Assembly (NCBI GenBank): GCA_022841665.1
Contig: JALHRB010000036.1
Location: forward strand, 1 to 38,134
Direction of reading: 5' to 3'
Length of the DNA: 38,134 nt
Source: Pseudolabrys sp.
GTDB lineage: Bacteria > Pseudomonadota > Alphaproteobacteria > Rhizobiales > Xanthobacteraceae
In this document: positions 9,560 through 18,115 of the stretch, one piece after another
Layout of the letters: every line of letters starts with the position of its first letter
How positions within the stretch are numbered: the stretch's first letter is position 1
Position numbers and translations under genes: made by a program
The notes under the pieces: generated by a model
Database searches by the model: none
What the model saw: only the letters and a program-made list of their open reading frames with translations
Told to the model about the DNA's origin: nothing

Positions 9560-9630
9560 TGGCTTCCTCCGGTGTTGCTTTGGGTTTCGCTCAAGCCGGA
9601 GGTCTTGCCGCCTCCGTTCTTACGCAATGC

Positions 9631-10029
9631 TCAGGCCTTGATGCCGTGCAGGCTGTGCGAGGCATCTTTCACGGTGAAGAACACGACGTCCGCCGCCGGC
9701 GTCGCCTTGCCGGAATGGATGGTGTTGGCGGGGATGTAGACGCAGGAGCCCGGCGGCGCGTCGATCTCGTGGCCGGCGATGGTGGCGTGAAAGGTGCCTT
9801 CCAGGATGTAGATCCACTGTTCGTTGGGATGCGAATGCGGCTCGGCGCCGGTGCCGGCCTTCATGCGCATGAGCCCGACGATCATGCGGTCGCCCTCGAC
9901 GCAGGGGCCGTGCGCGGTCGAGTAGGCGGGCCCGCCCATGATCTTGGCCACGGTGCCGAAGTCGAACAGGTACTCACCCGGTCCGGCGCGCTTGGCGCCC
10001 GGCGTGCGCGCGGCGGGTGCGTCGGTCAT
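9631..10029 (-). CDS. Cupin-domain protein
   Basis: A 132-residue single-domain cupin. The first cupin motif is visible as GAEPHSHPNEQWIYILEG (metal ligands His, His, Glu) and the second as PPGSCVYIPANTIHSG with the last His. Small cupins of this type occur in catabolic loci as dioxygenases, isomerases or ligand sensors. The ATG at 10029 has GGGAG upstream, so the longer open frame toward 10422 was not used. It lies upstream of the Bug receptor on the same strand. The precise reaction cannot be inferred. Confidence 0.85.
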   Translation of the reverse strand: MTDAPAARTPGAKRAGPGEYLFDFGTVAKIMGGPAYSTAHGPCVEGDRMIVGLMRMKAGTGAEPHSHPNEQWIYILEGTFHATIAGHEIDAPPGSCVYIPANTIHSGKATPAADVVFFTVKDASHSLHGIKA

Positions 10030-10211
10030 GCGGCGTTCTCCCTTGTCGCGTTCACGTCTTTTTTCTGCAACCGATGCTAGTTGAGGCCGGTGGGCGGCGC
10101 CAGTGGGCCGAGGCCTTTCGCGTCCGGCCGGGGTTCCTCCCACCACCGTTCGGCCACGGTCGTCGGCAAGTGATATTTTCCCGCCATTCCCCGATTCGGA
10201 GACGATCTTCC

Positions 10212-10730
10212 ATGCCGCTTCGACCGCTCGCCGCCTGCTTCGCGCTGCTGATGCTGGCCGCCTGCGCGGGCGACACTTTCGCGCCGAAGAGCGAGCCGAG
10301 CTTCTATCGCAATCTGGCGCGCCCGGGCGCCGAGCTGGACGCGGCGGCGGCCGCTTCGATGATCTCCGGCTATCGCGCCAATAACGGGCTGCCGGCGGTG
10401 GCGCTCGATGCCGAGCTGACACGGCTGGCGCAGGCGCAGGCCGAGATCATGGCCAGGCGCGACAAGCTCGACCACGGCGCGGGTAAGCCCTTCGTCGCGC
10501 GCCTGCGGGCGTCTGGCTATGATGCCAAGACCGCGGCCGAGAACATCAGCGCCGGCTATCACACGTTGGCCGAGGCCTTCTCCGGCTGGCGCGACTCGCC
10601 GCCGCACAAGGCCAACATGTTGCTCAAGGGCGCCACCCGCATCGGCATCGCGGCGGTCTACACGCCGGCGTCGAAGTACAAGGTCTACTGGGCGCTGATC
10701 CTGGCCGAGCCGGACGAGAAAAAGGGGTGA
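10212..10730 (+). CDS. CAP/SCP-domain lipoprotein
   Basis: A 172-residue protein with a lipoprotein signal: the hydrophobic run LAACFALLMLAAC ends in the lipobox LAAC (Cys 17). The rest is a CAP (SCP/PR-1) domain, with ISGYRANNGLPAV at its start, the conserved His and Glu in LDHGAG and AENISAGY, and PPHKANML near residues 130-140. Bacterial CAP proteins are extracytoplasmic and their molecular function is mostly unknown. The ATG at 10212 gives the proper lipoprotein signal; the frame upstream to 10017 would bury it. The gene is divergent from the cupin gene. Confidence 0.87.
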   Translation: MPLRPLAACFALLMLAACAGDTFAPKSEPSFYRNLARPGAELDAAAAASMISGYRANNGLPAVALDAELTRLAQAQAEIMARRDKLDHGAGKPFVARLRASGYDAKTAAENISAGYHTLAEAFSGWRDSPPHKANMLLKGATRIGIAAVYTPASKYKVYWALILAEPDEKKG

Positions 10731-10823
10731 GGCGTTGCGTGTGCCGCGCGCGCTCTGCGCGTGGTTCATTGTCTTGCCAATCCCGTCCCGCCTCCACACA
10801 CTGCCGGAAAAGCAGGACGGAAC

Positions 10824-12449
10824 ATGGCGGCGCAAACGGCGAGCATCGGCGAATTCGACTACATCATCGTGGGCGCGGGCTCGGCCGGCTGCGTGCTCGC
10901 CAACCGGCTCTCCGCCGATCCAGCAAAGCGCGTGCTGGTGCTCGAGGCCGGCCTCCGCGACAACTGGATCTGGTTTCACGTGCCCGTCGGCTATCTCTAC
11001 GCCATCGGCAACCCGCGCGCCGACTGGCTGCTGAAGACGGAAGCCGAGGAAGGGCTCAACGGCCGCAGCCTGAACTACCCGCGCGGCAAGGTGATCGGCG
11101 GCTCCTCCGCCATCAACGGCATGATCTACATGCTGGGCCAGGCCGGCGACTACGACCATTGGCGCCAGCTCGGCCTGCCGGGCTGGTCGTGGGACGACGT
11201 GCGGCCTTTCTTCCGCAAGCACGTCGATCATTTTTTGAAGAGCGAACACCACGGCGAAGGCGGCGAGTGGCGCGTCGAGGCGCCGCGGCTGTCGTGGGAA
11301 ATTCTCGACGCCTTCCGCGACGCCGCCGTGCAATACGGCATTCCCGCGGTGAACGACTTCAACACCGGCGACAACGAAGGCATCTGCTATTTCCACGTCA
11401 ACCAGAAGCGCGGCCGGCGCTGGTCGGCGGCGCGCGGCTTCCTCAAGCCGGTGTTGCACCGCCAGAACCTGCGCGTGGAATCCGGTTGTCTCGCCGAAGG
11501 CGTCGACTTCACCGGCAAGCGCGCCACCGGCGTGCGCTGGCGGCAGGCCAGCGAGACGCGTAGCGCCACCTGCAAGGGCGAGGTGATCCTCGCCGCCGGC
11601 GCCATCGGCTCGCCGCATCTGTTGATGCTGTCGGGCGTCGGCCCGGCGGGCCAGTTGTCCCAGTTCGGCATCAAGGTGCTGCTCGACAAGCCGGGCGTCG
11701 GCCAGAACCTGCACGATCATTTGCAGCTGCGCATGATCTTCAAGGTGAGCGGCGTGAAAACCTTGAACGCCACTTACGCGACGTTGCTCGGGCGCGCCGC
11801 CATGGGGCTCGACTACCTCGTCCGCCGCCGCGGGCCGCTGACGATGGCGCCGTCGCAGCTCGGCGCTTTCACGAAATCCGATCCGGCGCAGGCGACGGCC
11901 AATATCCAGTATCACGTGCAACCCTTGTCGCTCGACAAGTTCGGCGAGCCGCTGCATCCGTTCCCGGCCTTCACCGCCAGCGTCACCAATGTGCGCCCGA
12001 CCAGCCGCGGCGCGCTCACGCTCAAGTCGGCCGACCCGGCCGCCGCGCCCGCGATCAAGCCGAATTATCTCTCCACGCCGGAGGACCGCCGCGTCGCCGC
12101 CGACTCGATCCGCGTCACGCGCGGCATCGTCGCGCAGCCGGCGCTGCAAAAATATTCGCCGGTCGAATATTTGCCCGGCGAGGCTGTGCGCAGCGACGAC
12201 GAGGCCGCGCTGGTGCACGCCGCGGGCGACATCGGCACCACCATCTTCCACCCCGTCGGCACCGCCCGCATGGGCCGCGACGACGACGCGCGCGCCGTGG
12301 TGGACGCGCGCCTGCGCGTCATCGGCGTGCAGGGCCTGCGCGTCATCGACGCCTCGGTGATGCCCTCCATCACCTCCGGCAACACCAACTCGCCGACCAT
12401 CATGATCGCCGAGAAAGGTGCCGCGATGATTCTGGAGGATGGGCGGTGA
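10824..12449 (+). CDS. GMC-family FAD-dependent oxidoreductase (choline/alcohol dehydrogenase-like)
   Basis: A 541-residue flavoprotein. The FAD-binding motif [16 protein letters not shown] is at about residues 13-28, GMC signature 1 appears as [18 protein letters not shown] (about 90-107), signature 2 as [16 protein letters not shown] (about 262-277), and the catalytic His occurs in [11 protein letters not shown] near residue 475. The end, [14 protein letters not shown], is standard for the family. Members oxidise alcohols such as choline, polyethylene glycol or aliphatic alcohols. The ATG at 10824 follows AGGACGG; an in-frame upstream GTG at 10761 has no such support. No betaine or PEG genes adjoin, so the substrate is unknown. 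Confidence 0.92.
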   Translation: MAAQTASIGEFDYIIVGAGSAGCVLANRLSADPAKRVLVLEAGLRDNWIWFHVPVGYLYAIGNPRADWLLKTEAEEGLNGRSLNYPRGKVIGGSSAINGMIYMLGQAGDYDHWRQLGLPGWSWDDVRPFFRKHVDHFLKSEHHGEGGEWRVEAPRLSWEILDAFRDAAVQYGIPAVNDFNTGDNEGICYFHVNQKRGRRWSAARGFLKPVLHRQNLRVESGCLAEGVDFTGKRATGVRWRQASETRSATCKGEVILAAGAIGSPHLLMLSGVGPAGQLSQFGIKVLLDKPGVGQNLHDHLQLRMIFKVSGVKTLNATYATLLGRAAMGLDYLVRRRGPLTMAPSQLGAFTKSDPAQATANIQYHVQPLSLDKFGEPLHPFPAFTASVTNVRPTSRGALTLKSADPAAAPAIKPNYLSTPEDRRVAADSIRVTRGIVAQPALQKYSPVEYLPGEAVRSDDEAALVHAAGDIGTTIFHPVGTARMGRDDDARAVVDARLRVIGVQGLRVIDASVMPSITSGNTNSPTIMIAEKGAAMILEDGR

Positions 12450-12454
12450 CTCGT

Positions 12455-12587
12455 GTCCCGGGCGCAGCGCAGCACGTCTTCGTGGTGCGCTGCAGACCCG
12501 GGACCGTCAAAAATCGGAATCCGTTACGGCCCCGGATCAGCGGCGCACCATTTCGCTTCGCTTCATGCTGCGCCGCGTCCGGGGCAC
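12455..12587. repeat. Intergenic double-hairpin repeat (GTCCCGGGCGCAGCGCAGCAC type)
   Basis: Two long imperfect hairpins lie side by side. The first pairs CCCGGGCGCAGCGCAGCAC with GTGGTGCGCTGC-AGACCCGGG around GTCTTC. The second pairs CCCCGGATCAGCGGCGCA with TGCGCCGCGTCCGGGG. The block fills the space between the convergent GMC and AceE-like genes. It is a different sequence family from the CCGCTCATTCCCGC units, but has the same paired-palindrome design. Confidence 0.7.
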
Positions 12588-12590
12588 GTA

Positions 12591-14981
12591 TCACAGCGCC
12601 TTCAAATGCCGGATCGGCCTTCCCGGCGCGATGGCCTGCGCGGCGGCGACGATGGAGTTCGCGTCGATACCGTAATGCCGGTACAGGTCCGCGAGCGATC
12701 CCGTTTGGCCGAAATGCTCGACGCCGAGCGCGCGTGTGCGATGGCCGTTGACTGCGCCGAGCCAGGCCAGCGTCGCCGGATGGCCGTCGATCACGCTGAC
12801 GATGCCGCAATGCGGCGGCACGTCTTCCAGCAGCCGTTCGATGTGCGCGCGCGCATGCACCAGGCCGCGCTCGCGCGCCCGCTGCGCCGCGCTCCAGCCG
12901 GCATTGAGCCGGTCGGCCGAAGTGATCGCCAGAAGCCCGACGTCGCGCCGGTCCTCCGCCATCAGCCCGACGGCCTCGATCGCTTCCGGCGCGACCGCGC
13001 CCGTGTAGGCGACGATCACCTGCGCATTCGGCCCCGGCTTGCGCAGCCAATAGGCGCCGTCGACGATGTCGCGCTCCAGCTCGGGCGTCATCTTGCGCTG
13101 GAGCTGCTCCACCGGCCGCGTCGATAGCCGCAGGTAAACCGAGCCGCCGGTTTCGTCGCGCAGCCAATTCCTTTCCGAAATCTCGCCGCCGCTCATCTGC
13201 ATATAGGCGAAGGCCCAGCGCATGATGACGGCGAGCTCGTCGACGAAGGCCGGCTCGAACGCGGCCAGCCCGTCCTGCGCGATGCCGATCAGCGGCTCGG
13301 CGATCGACTGGTGCGCGCCGCCTTCGCCCGCGAGCGTGATGCCGGACGGCGTCGCCACCACCATGAAGCGGGCGTCCTGGTAACAGGCGTAGTTCAAGGC
13401 ATCGAGCCCGCGCGCGATGAATGGATCGTAGAGCGTGCCGACCGGCAGCAAGCGCTCGCCGTTGATCGAATGCGACAGCCCGAGCGCGGACAGCAAAATG
13501 AACAGGTTCATCTCGGCGATGCCGAGCTCGATGTGCTGGCCTTGCGGCGAGAACTCCCAGTTGAAGGTCGAGGGGATGCGCTCGCTCTTGAATGTGTCCG
13601 TCATCGCCTGGCGCGCGAACAGGCCGCGCCGGTTCACCCAGGGCCCGAGATTGGTCGACACCGTCACATCCGGCGAGGTGGTGACGATGTGGCGCGCGAA
13701 GTCGCCGTCGCCGCGGCCGATCTCGTTCAAGATCGCGCCGAAGCCGGTCTGCGTCGCCATCGTCGGCTGGATGGTGACCGGCAGCGTCTCCGGCACGAGG
13801 ATCGCCGGCGCGCTCAGGCGCCGCTCGCCGCCTTGCGCGAAGGGCACGCGGTCAAGGAAGGCCTGCAGTTCGCTCTCGCCGACCGGCAGGCCTTCGAACT
13901 TGTCCCACTCGTGGCCCGCCCGCACATTCTGCGCCTTGCGGTAGTCATCCATCTGCGCCGGCGTCATCAGTCCGGCGTGGTTGTCCTTATGCCCGGCCAT
14001 CGGCAGGCCGAAGCCCTTCACCGTGTAGCAGATGAAGCAGGTCGGCGTGTCGGTGTCGGCCTTGTGGAAGGCATCGCGCACCGACGGCATGTCGTGGCCG
14101 CCGAGATTGTTCATCAGTGCGGCGAGATCGGCGTCGGAACGTTTCGCGATCAGCCGCGACACGTCGCTCTGGTCGCCGATCTCGTCGTTGAGCCGCTTGC
14201 GCCAGGCCGCGCCGCCGGCGAACACCAGCGCCGAGTAGAGCTGGTTCGGGCAATTGTCGATCCAGGCCTTGAGCCGGTCGCCGCCCGACTCCTTGAACGC
14301 GGCCTGCTGGAGCGAGCCGTATTTCAGGATGACGACGTTCCAGCCAAAATTTTTGAACAGCTGCTCGTAGCGCTCCCACAGGCCTTCGCGCACCACGGCG
14401 TCGAGGCTCTGCCGGTTGTAGTCGACGATCCACCAGCAATTGCGCAGGCCGTGCTTCCAGCCTTCCAGCAGTGCCTCGAAGATATTGCCTTCGTCGAGCT
14501 CGGCGTCGCCGACCAGCGCGACCATGCGGCCTTCCGGGCGATCCTTGGCCCAGCCGTGCGCGCGCACGTAGTCCTGCGTCAGCGACGAGAACAGCGTCTG
14601 CGCCACGCCGAGGCCGACCGAGCCGGTGGAGAAGTCGACGTCGTCGGCGTCCTTGGTGCGCGAGGGATAGCTCTGCGCGCCCTTGTAGCCGCGGAAGGCT
14701 TCCAGCCGCTCGCGCGTCTGCTTGCCGAGCAGGTATTGGATGGCGTGGAAGATCGGCGAGGCATGCGGCTTCACCGCCACGCGGTCGGCTGGCTTGAGCA
14801 CGTCGAAATAGAGCGCCGTCATGATGGTGGCGAGCGAAGCGGACGAGGCCTGGTGGCCGCCGACCTTCAGCCCGTCGGCGTTCTCGCGCAGGTGGTTGGC
14901 GTTGTGGATCATCCAGCTCGCCAGCCAGAGCACCTTGCGCTCCAGCGCGGCGAGGATGGGCAGGTCGTCACGTGTCGTCAT
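12591..14981 (-). CDS. Homodimeric 2-oxoacid dehydrogenase E1 (AceE/MdeB-like, transketolase superfamily)
   Basis: About 796 residues, somewhat shorter than AceE of E. coli (887). Thiamine-diphosphate enzyme landmarks are ANHLRENADGLKVGGHQAS near the start, the ThDP motif VALVGDAELDEGNIFEAL and the downstream Asn in DYNRQSLD, with a transketolase-like pyrimidine domain (QHIELGIAEMNLF) and a C-terminal domain with GVEHFGQTGS. AceE-type proteins decarboxylate 2-oxoacids. No E2 or E3 gene is near, but an Lrp/AsnC regulator is divergent next to it, as with mdeB/mdeR of Pseudomonas putida, where MdeB acts on 2-oxobutyrate from methionine. That parallel is inference. A GTG at 14993 is an alternative start, but its GGAG is only two bases away, whereas the ATG at 14981 has it 13 bases away. 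Confidence 0.85.
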   Translation of the reverse strand: MTTRDDLPILAALERKVLWLASWMIHNANHLRENADGLKVGGHQASSASLATIMTALYFDVLKPADRVAVKPHASPIFHAIQYLLGKQTRERLEAFRGYKGAQSYPSRTKDADDVDFSTGSVGLGVAQTLFSSLTQDYVRAHGWAKDRPEGRMVALVGDAELDEGNIFEALLEGWKHGLRNCWWIVDYNRQSLDAVVREGLWERYEQLFKNFGWNVVILKYGSLQQAAFKESGGDRLKAWIDNCPNQLYSALVFAGGAAWRKRLNDEIGDQSDVSRLIAKRSDADLAALMNNLGGHDMPSVRDAFHKADTDTPTCFICYTVKGFGLPMAGHKDNHAGLMTPAQMDDYRKAQNVRAGHEWDKFEGLPVGESELQAFLDRVPFAQGGERRLSAPAILVPETLPVTIQPTMATQTGFGAILNEIGRGDGDFARHIVTTSPDVTVSTNLGPWVNRRGLFARQAMTDTFKSERIPSTFNWEFSPQGQHIELGIAEMNLFILLSALGLSHSINGERLLPVGTLYDPFIARGLDALNYACYQDARFMVVATPSGITLAGEGGAHQSIAEPLIGIAQDGLAAFEPAFVDELAVIMRWAFAYMQMSGGEISERNWLRDETGGSVYLRLSTRPVEQLQRKMTPELERDIVDGAYWLRKPGPNAQVIVAYTGAVAPEAIEAVGLMAEDRRDVGLLAITSADRLNAGWSAAQRARERGLVHARAHIERLLEDVPPHCGIVSVIDGHPATLAWLGAVNGHRTRALGVEHFGQTGSLADLYRHYGIDANSIVAAAQAIAPGRPIRHLKAL

Positions 14982-15000
14982 GGCGCGGGTCACATCTCCG

Positions 15001-15096
15001 CGTCGTCCCGGCGGAGGCAGGGACCCATACGCCGCAGCCTGTCGGTAGGCTTGGGGTTATGGGTCCCGGGTCTCGCTTCGGTCACCCGGGACGACG
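15001..15096. repeat. Intergenic nested palindrome (CGTCGTCCCGG type)
   Basis: Outer arms CGTCGTCCCGG and CCGGGACGACG enclose a second inverted pair, GGGACCCATA and TATGGGTCCC. It sits in the divergent region between the AceE-like gene and the Lrp/AsnC gene, close to the AceE-like start. It is a dispersed-repeat type rather than an obvious operator. Confidence 0.65.
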
Positions 15097-15156
15097 TGCA
15101 GCAAATATGCGCCCGCGGCTGTGGCGATGCCTGCCAATATGGGTTATTATCTCAAC

Positions 15157-15170
15157 ATCATTTGGATGAT
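15157..15170. promoter_or_regulatory. Candidate Lrp/AsnC operator
   Basis: ATCAT-TTGG-ATGAT is a perfect inverted repeat in an AT-rich island (about 15136-15195), 33 bases upstream of the Lrp/AsnC start. The surrounding DNA is otherwise very GC-rich. Lrp-family regulators bind AT-rich, roughly 15-bp dyads and usually control their own gene and the divergent neighbour, here the AceE-like gene. No binding evidence exists in the sequence itself. Confidence 0.4.
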
Positions 15171-15202
15171 TATATCAATTTTATCGCCAAAATAGGTGGA
15201 TC

Positions 15203-15673
15203 ATGCCAACACCAGCCCTCGACCCGGTCGACCTGAAAATACTGCGCCATTTGCAGGACGACGGCCGCATGAGCTTGGCGGACCTGGCCGAAAAAGTAGG
15301 CTTGTCGCCGTCGCCCTGTTTGCGGCGCGTGCGTCTGCTGGAAAAGGCCGGCGTCATCACGCGCTACGTGGCGGTGCTCGACCAGCGGGCTGTCGGCCTG
15401 CCGGTCAGCGTGTTCATTTCGGTGAAGCTCGAGAAGCAGCGCGAGGAATTACTCGATCGCTTCGCCAAGACCATCGCGCGCTGGCCGGAAGTTCTGGAGT
15501 GCTACCTGATGACCGGCCCGCGCGACTACTGGCTGCGGGTCGTGGTGCCCGACCTCGCCGCCTATGAGCGCTTTCTCAAAACGAAACTGACCCGCCTTGA
15601 AGGTATCGCCTCGATCGAGTCGAGCTTCGCGCTTGAGCAGGTGAAGTACACCAACGTGCTGCCGGTGGCATGA
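15203..15673 (+). CDS. Lrp/AsnC-family transcriptional regulator
   Basis: A 156-residue regulator. An N-terminal winged helix-turn-helix covers about residues 5-60 (LDPVDLKILRHLQDDGRMS, SPSPCLRRVRLLEKAGVI) and a C-terminal RAM/AsnC ligand-binding domain about 70-150 (PVSVFISVKL, CYLMTGPRDYWLRVVV). Such proteins form octamers or hexadecamers and sense amino acids. The ATG at 15203 follows AGGTGGA. It is divergent from the AceE-like E1 gene, which is its likely target; the AT-rich dyad between them is a candidate site. It converges on the FAH-family gene. Confidence 0.92.
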   Translation: MPTPALDPVDLKILRHLQDDGRMSLADLAEKVGLSPSPCLRRVRLLEKAGVITRYVAVLDQRAVGLPVSVFISVKLEKQREELLDRFAKTIARWPEVLECYLMTGPRDYWLRVVVPDLAAYERFLKTKLTRLEGIASIESSFALEQVKYTNVLPVA

Positions 15674-15683
15674 CGATGAACTT

Positions 15684-15756
15684 CGTTCGTCCCCGCGAAA
15701 GCGGGGACCCAGCGCGGCGTTCCACAACTGGATTCCGCTTGCGCGGGAATGAGCGG
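15684..15756. repeat. CCGCTC-type paired palindrome, gene-less copy (degenerate)
   Basis: Two hairpins face each other: GTCCCCGC-GAAA-GCGGGGAC on the left and ATTCCGC-TTGC-GCGGGAAT followed by GAGCGG on the right. The left outer end has drifted (CGTTCGTCC instead of CCGCTCGTCC) and the right hairpin has lost one base in one arm. Spacing between the hairpins is larger than in the 36.6-kb copy. It lies between convergent genes. Compare the units at 30668, 31074 and 36591. Confidence 0.8.
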
Positions 15757-15765
15757 AGCAAGCAG

Positions 15766-16617
15766 TTACCGCACCTTCACCTGCATCGTGCCGAGCTCCG
15801 AAATCGACGCATCCATGACGTCGCCCGGCTTGATCGGCCCGACGCCTTCCGGCGTCCCGGTCATGATCACGTCGCCCGGCATCAGCGTGTAGAACGACGA
15901 CGCGAACACGATCAGGTCGGCGATGCCGATGATGAGGTCGCGCGTGTTGGCCTGCTGGCGCGTCTCGCCGTTCACGCTAAGCAGCAGGTCGAGGCCGGAC
16001 GGGTCCTTCACATCGCCGGCGGTGACGAGATAAGGCCCGAGCACGCTGTAGCCGTCGATCGACTTACGCAAGGATCGCTCCTCAGGCCCGCGCACGGTGA
16101 TGTCGAGGCCGATGCAGTAGCCGGCGACATGATCGAGCGCACGCTCGCGCGTCACGCGGTCCGCCTTGGTGCCGATGATCGCCGCCAGTTCGATCTCGTG
16201 GTCGGTGCGCCGGTCCGGGTGGCGGATGGCGACGCCTTCGCTGGCGCCGACCAGCGACGAGGTCGCCTTCAGGAACAGGCCGACGCGCTGGATCTCCGCC
16301 ACCTGGTTCTGGTGATGGATCTGCGGATCGGCGCGCGCTTCGTCGAGGTGCTTCTTGTAGTTCACGGGCGCGGCAACGATCTTGCCGGGATTGGCGATCG
16401 GGCTGAGCAATCTGCAATCGCCGAGCGGCACGCTTATGGCGGCTTTTGCCGCCGTCTCGATGGCGGGCTTGAGCGTGGCCAGGTTTGCCACCAGCAGATC
16501 GTACGTGGGCAGCGGATAGCGGACGGCGGGCAGGGAATCGAGCGCGGCTGTCACGTCCTTGACGGCATTGCCTTCGACCAGCCCGAGGCGATTGTCGTTG
16601 AAACGGCAGAGCTTCAT
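15766..16617 (-). CDS. Fumarylacetoacetate hydrolase-family protein
   Basis: A 283-residue FAH-superfamily enzyme. The N-terminal part is MKLCRFND followed by a linker; the catalytic domain begins near KIVAAPVNYKKHLDEA. Divalent-metal ligands are visible in the DHEIELAAIIG segment (Glu, Glu) and GYCIGLDITVRG (Asp). The C-terminal landmark is LMPGDVIMTGTPEGVGPIKPGD. Relatives hydrolyse or isomerise C-C bonds of acylpyruvates or homoprotocatechuate intermediates, so a role in aromatic or acylpyruvate breakdown is plausible. The ATG at 16617 has AAGGACT upstream. It is 57 bases downstream of mepA on the same strand; a small hairpin (16629-16648) lies in that gap. Confidence 0.9.
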   Translation of the reverse strand: MKLCRFNDNRLGLVEGNAVKDVTAALDSLPAVRYPLPTYDLLVANLATLKPAIETAAKAAISVPLGDCRLLSPIANPGKIVAAPVNYKKHLDEARADPQIHHQNQVAEIQRVGLFLKATSSLVGASEGVAIRHPDRRTDHEIELAAIIGTKADRVTRERALDHVAGYCIGLDITVRGPEERSLRKSIDGYSVLGPYLVTAGDVKDPSGLDLLLSVNGETRQQANTRDLIIGIADLIVFASSFYTLMPGDVIMTGTPEGVGPIKPGDVMDASISELGTMQVKVR

Positions 16618-16674
16618 GGGAGTCCTTATGCGCGGCGTTTTCCGCGCACAGTTCTCACGTTTCGGCGGCGCGGG

Positions 16675-17916
16675 CTAGTTCTTTGCTTCGCGTGCGGGCG
16701 CGCTCGGCGCGCTCAGTACGGTCTGGCAGGCCGGCGGCAGGTCGGCCATGGTGATCGGCTTCGGCGGCTTGCCGCCCGGCGCGATCGTCGGCTTGAGCAC
16801 CTTGTCGGAGAACCAGTGCGCCAGTTCCTTGTCGCTGCAGCCGTCGCCTTCGGGCACTTCGGGCTGGCCGCGGCAGTTCGGCGAGTCCGCCGGGCATTTC
16901 AGCCGCACATGAATGTGGTCGTGGTGCCAGTACCAGGGCCGCACCTTTTTCAGCCAGCTCGCGCCGTTCTTGCCGGCGACGCGGCACAGTTCCTTCTTGA
17001 TCGCCGCGTTGACGAGCACACGCTCGACCTCGGGCTGCTCGGCGGCGGTGCGGATAAAGGCGACTTGCTGTGGCGACCACGTTTTCGGATTGAGGCCCTT
17101 CCAGTCGTCTGACACGAGGTTGATCGCGGAAATTTTTTCGCGCTCTTCGGCGCTCAGCGTGTGGTCCGGCATCGGCATGAACCAGATGTCGACGTCGAGC
17201 CCGGTCTGGTGGCTCTTATGGCCGAACGGCGTCGGGCCGCCGCGCGGCTGCGCCATGTCGCCGACCAGGATGCCTTTCCAGCCGGTGGCCTTGGCGGCGG
17301 CGGGCGCGAAGCGCTCGAGGAAGCGCACGAGGTTCGGATGGCCCCAATTTCGGTTGCGCGAAACGCGCATGACCTGCCAGTTCGGGCCGTTGACCGGCAG
17401 TTCGACGCCGCCTGCGAGGCAGCCGCTCGGGTAGTATCCGATCGCCATGGCCTTGCCGAGCGAGGGAAGCTGCTTGGCGGCGAACAGATATTTGGCGACT
17501 GCCTTGCTGCCTTCGAGCGCGGGCTTCGCGGGCGGCAACGGCGGCGCGGTCACCACCGGCGACGGCGCCGGGGTCGGCAACGGCGGTGCGGTGACGACGG
17601 GCGCGGGCGCATCTGGCGGGGCCGTCACGACGGGAGTCGGTGCGGCAGGCGGCGCGGTGACGACAGGCGCCGGCGCATCTGGCGGCGCCGTCGCGACGGG
17701 CGGGGGCGATGCGGGTGTTGCTGGTATTGTAGTTTGCGTGGGCGCTTCCTGCGCCGGCGCGGTCGGCGACGTCCCGTCCGCGGGCAACGGCGCGGTCGCC
17801 GCCGGCGTCTCGCTCGCCGTCTGCGATTGCGCGACGCTGAAGCGGTCGGCGACGATGAGGAGGCCGGCCACGAACAGGACGGACAGGCTGAACAGGCTTG
17901 CGATCCGCGCCATCAT
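16675..17916 (-). CDS. mepA: Penicillin-insensitive murein endopeptidase
   Basis: A 413-residue exported zinc peptidase of the MepA/LAS family that cuts D-Ala-meso-DAP cross-links in peptidoglycan. Residues 1-30 form a signal/anchor helix. A Pro/Ala/Val low-complexity linker (about 35-130) is unusual compared with E. coli MepA (274 residues). The peptidase domain follows with NRNWGHPNLVRFLE, the zinc motif GHKSHQTGLDVDIWF (His and Asp ligands) and the second motif WYWHHDHIHVRLKCP. Cys-containing segments SPNCRGQP and GDGCSDKEL close it. ATG 17916 or 17913 are both possible; GGAG lies before them. It is divergent from an L,D-transpeptidase gene, so this is a small cell-wall locus. Confidence 0.93.
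   Translation of the reverse strand: MMARIASLFSLSVLFVAGLLIVADRFSVAQSQTASETPAATAPLPADGTSPTAPAQEAPTQTTIPATPASPPPVATAPPDAPAPVVTAPPAAPTPVVTAPPDAPAPVVTAPPLPTPAPSPVVTAPPLPPAKPALEGSKAVAKYLFAAKQLPSLGKAMAIGYYPSGCLAGGVELPVNGPNWQVMRVSRNRNWGHPNLVRFLERFAPAAAKATGWKGILVGDMAQPRGGPTPFGHKSHQTGLDVDIWFMPMPDHTLSAEEREKISAINLVSDDWKGLNPKTWSPQQVAFIRTAAEQPEVERVLVNAAIKKELCRVAGKNGASWLKKVRPWYWHHDHIHVRLKCPADSPNCRGQPEVPEGDGCSDKELAHWFSDKVLKPTIAPGGKPPKPITMADLPPACQTVLSAPSAPAREAKN
17536..17709 (-). repeat. In-gene tandem repeat encoding a Pro/Val/Thr-rich linker of MepA
   Basis: Inside mepA, about residues 70-127 are built from imperfect copies of the heptad-like block PVVTAPP separated by DAPA, AAPT or LPTPAPS. Four to five units are visible at the DNA level as repeated GGCGCGGTGACGACGGGC-like stretches. 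Such repeats expand and contract by slippage and here lengthen the spacer between membrane anchor and peptidase domain. Confidence 0.75.
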
Positions 17917-18115
17917 GAGGGCTCCGATCTAGCGATTCCGCGCGCGGCTGTCAGGTTAAATGCGCGGCATGGTTTAAGCGCCATGGTGGCGGTACCAATT
18001 CGAAGTTCCACGAAAACGTGAGTAGCACCAAAGACTTTTATGGTTAACAAGGTCTTTACAAGCCGCCCGCTCCCGAGCGATGCTTGCTTAACGGCCACGC
18101 CATTCGGGTGATGCC

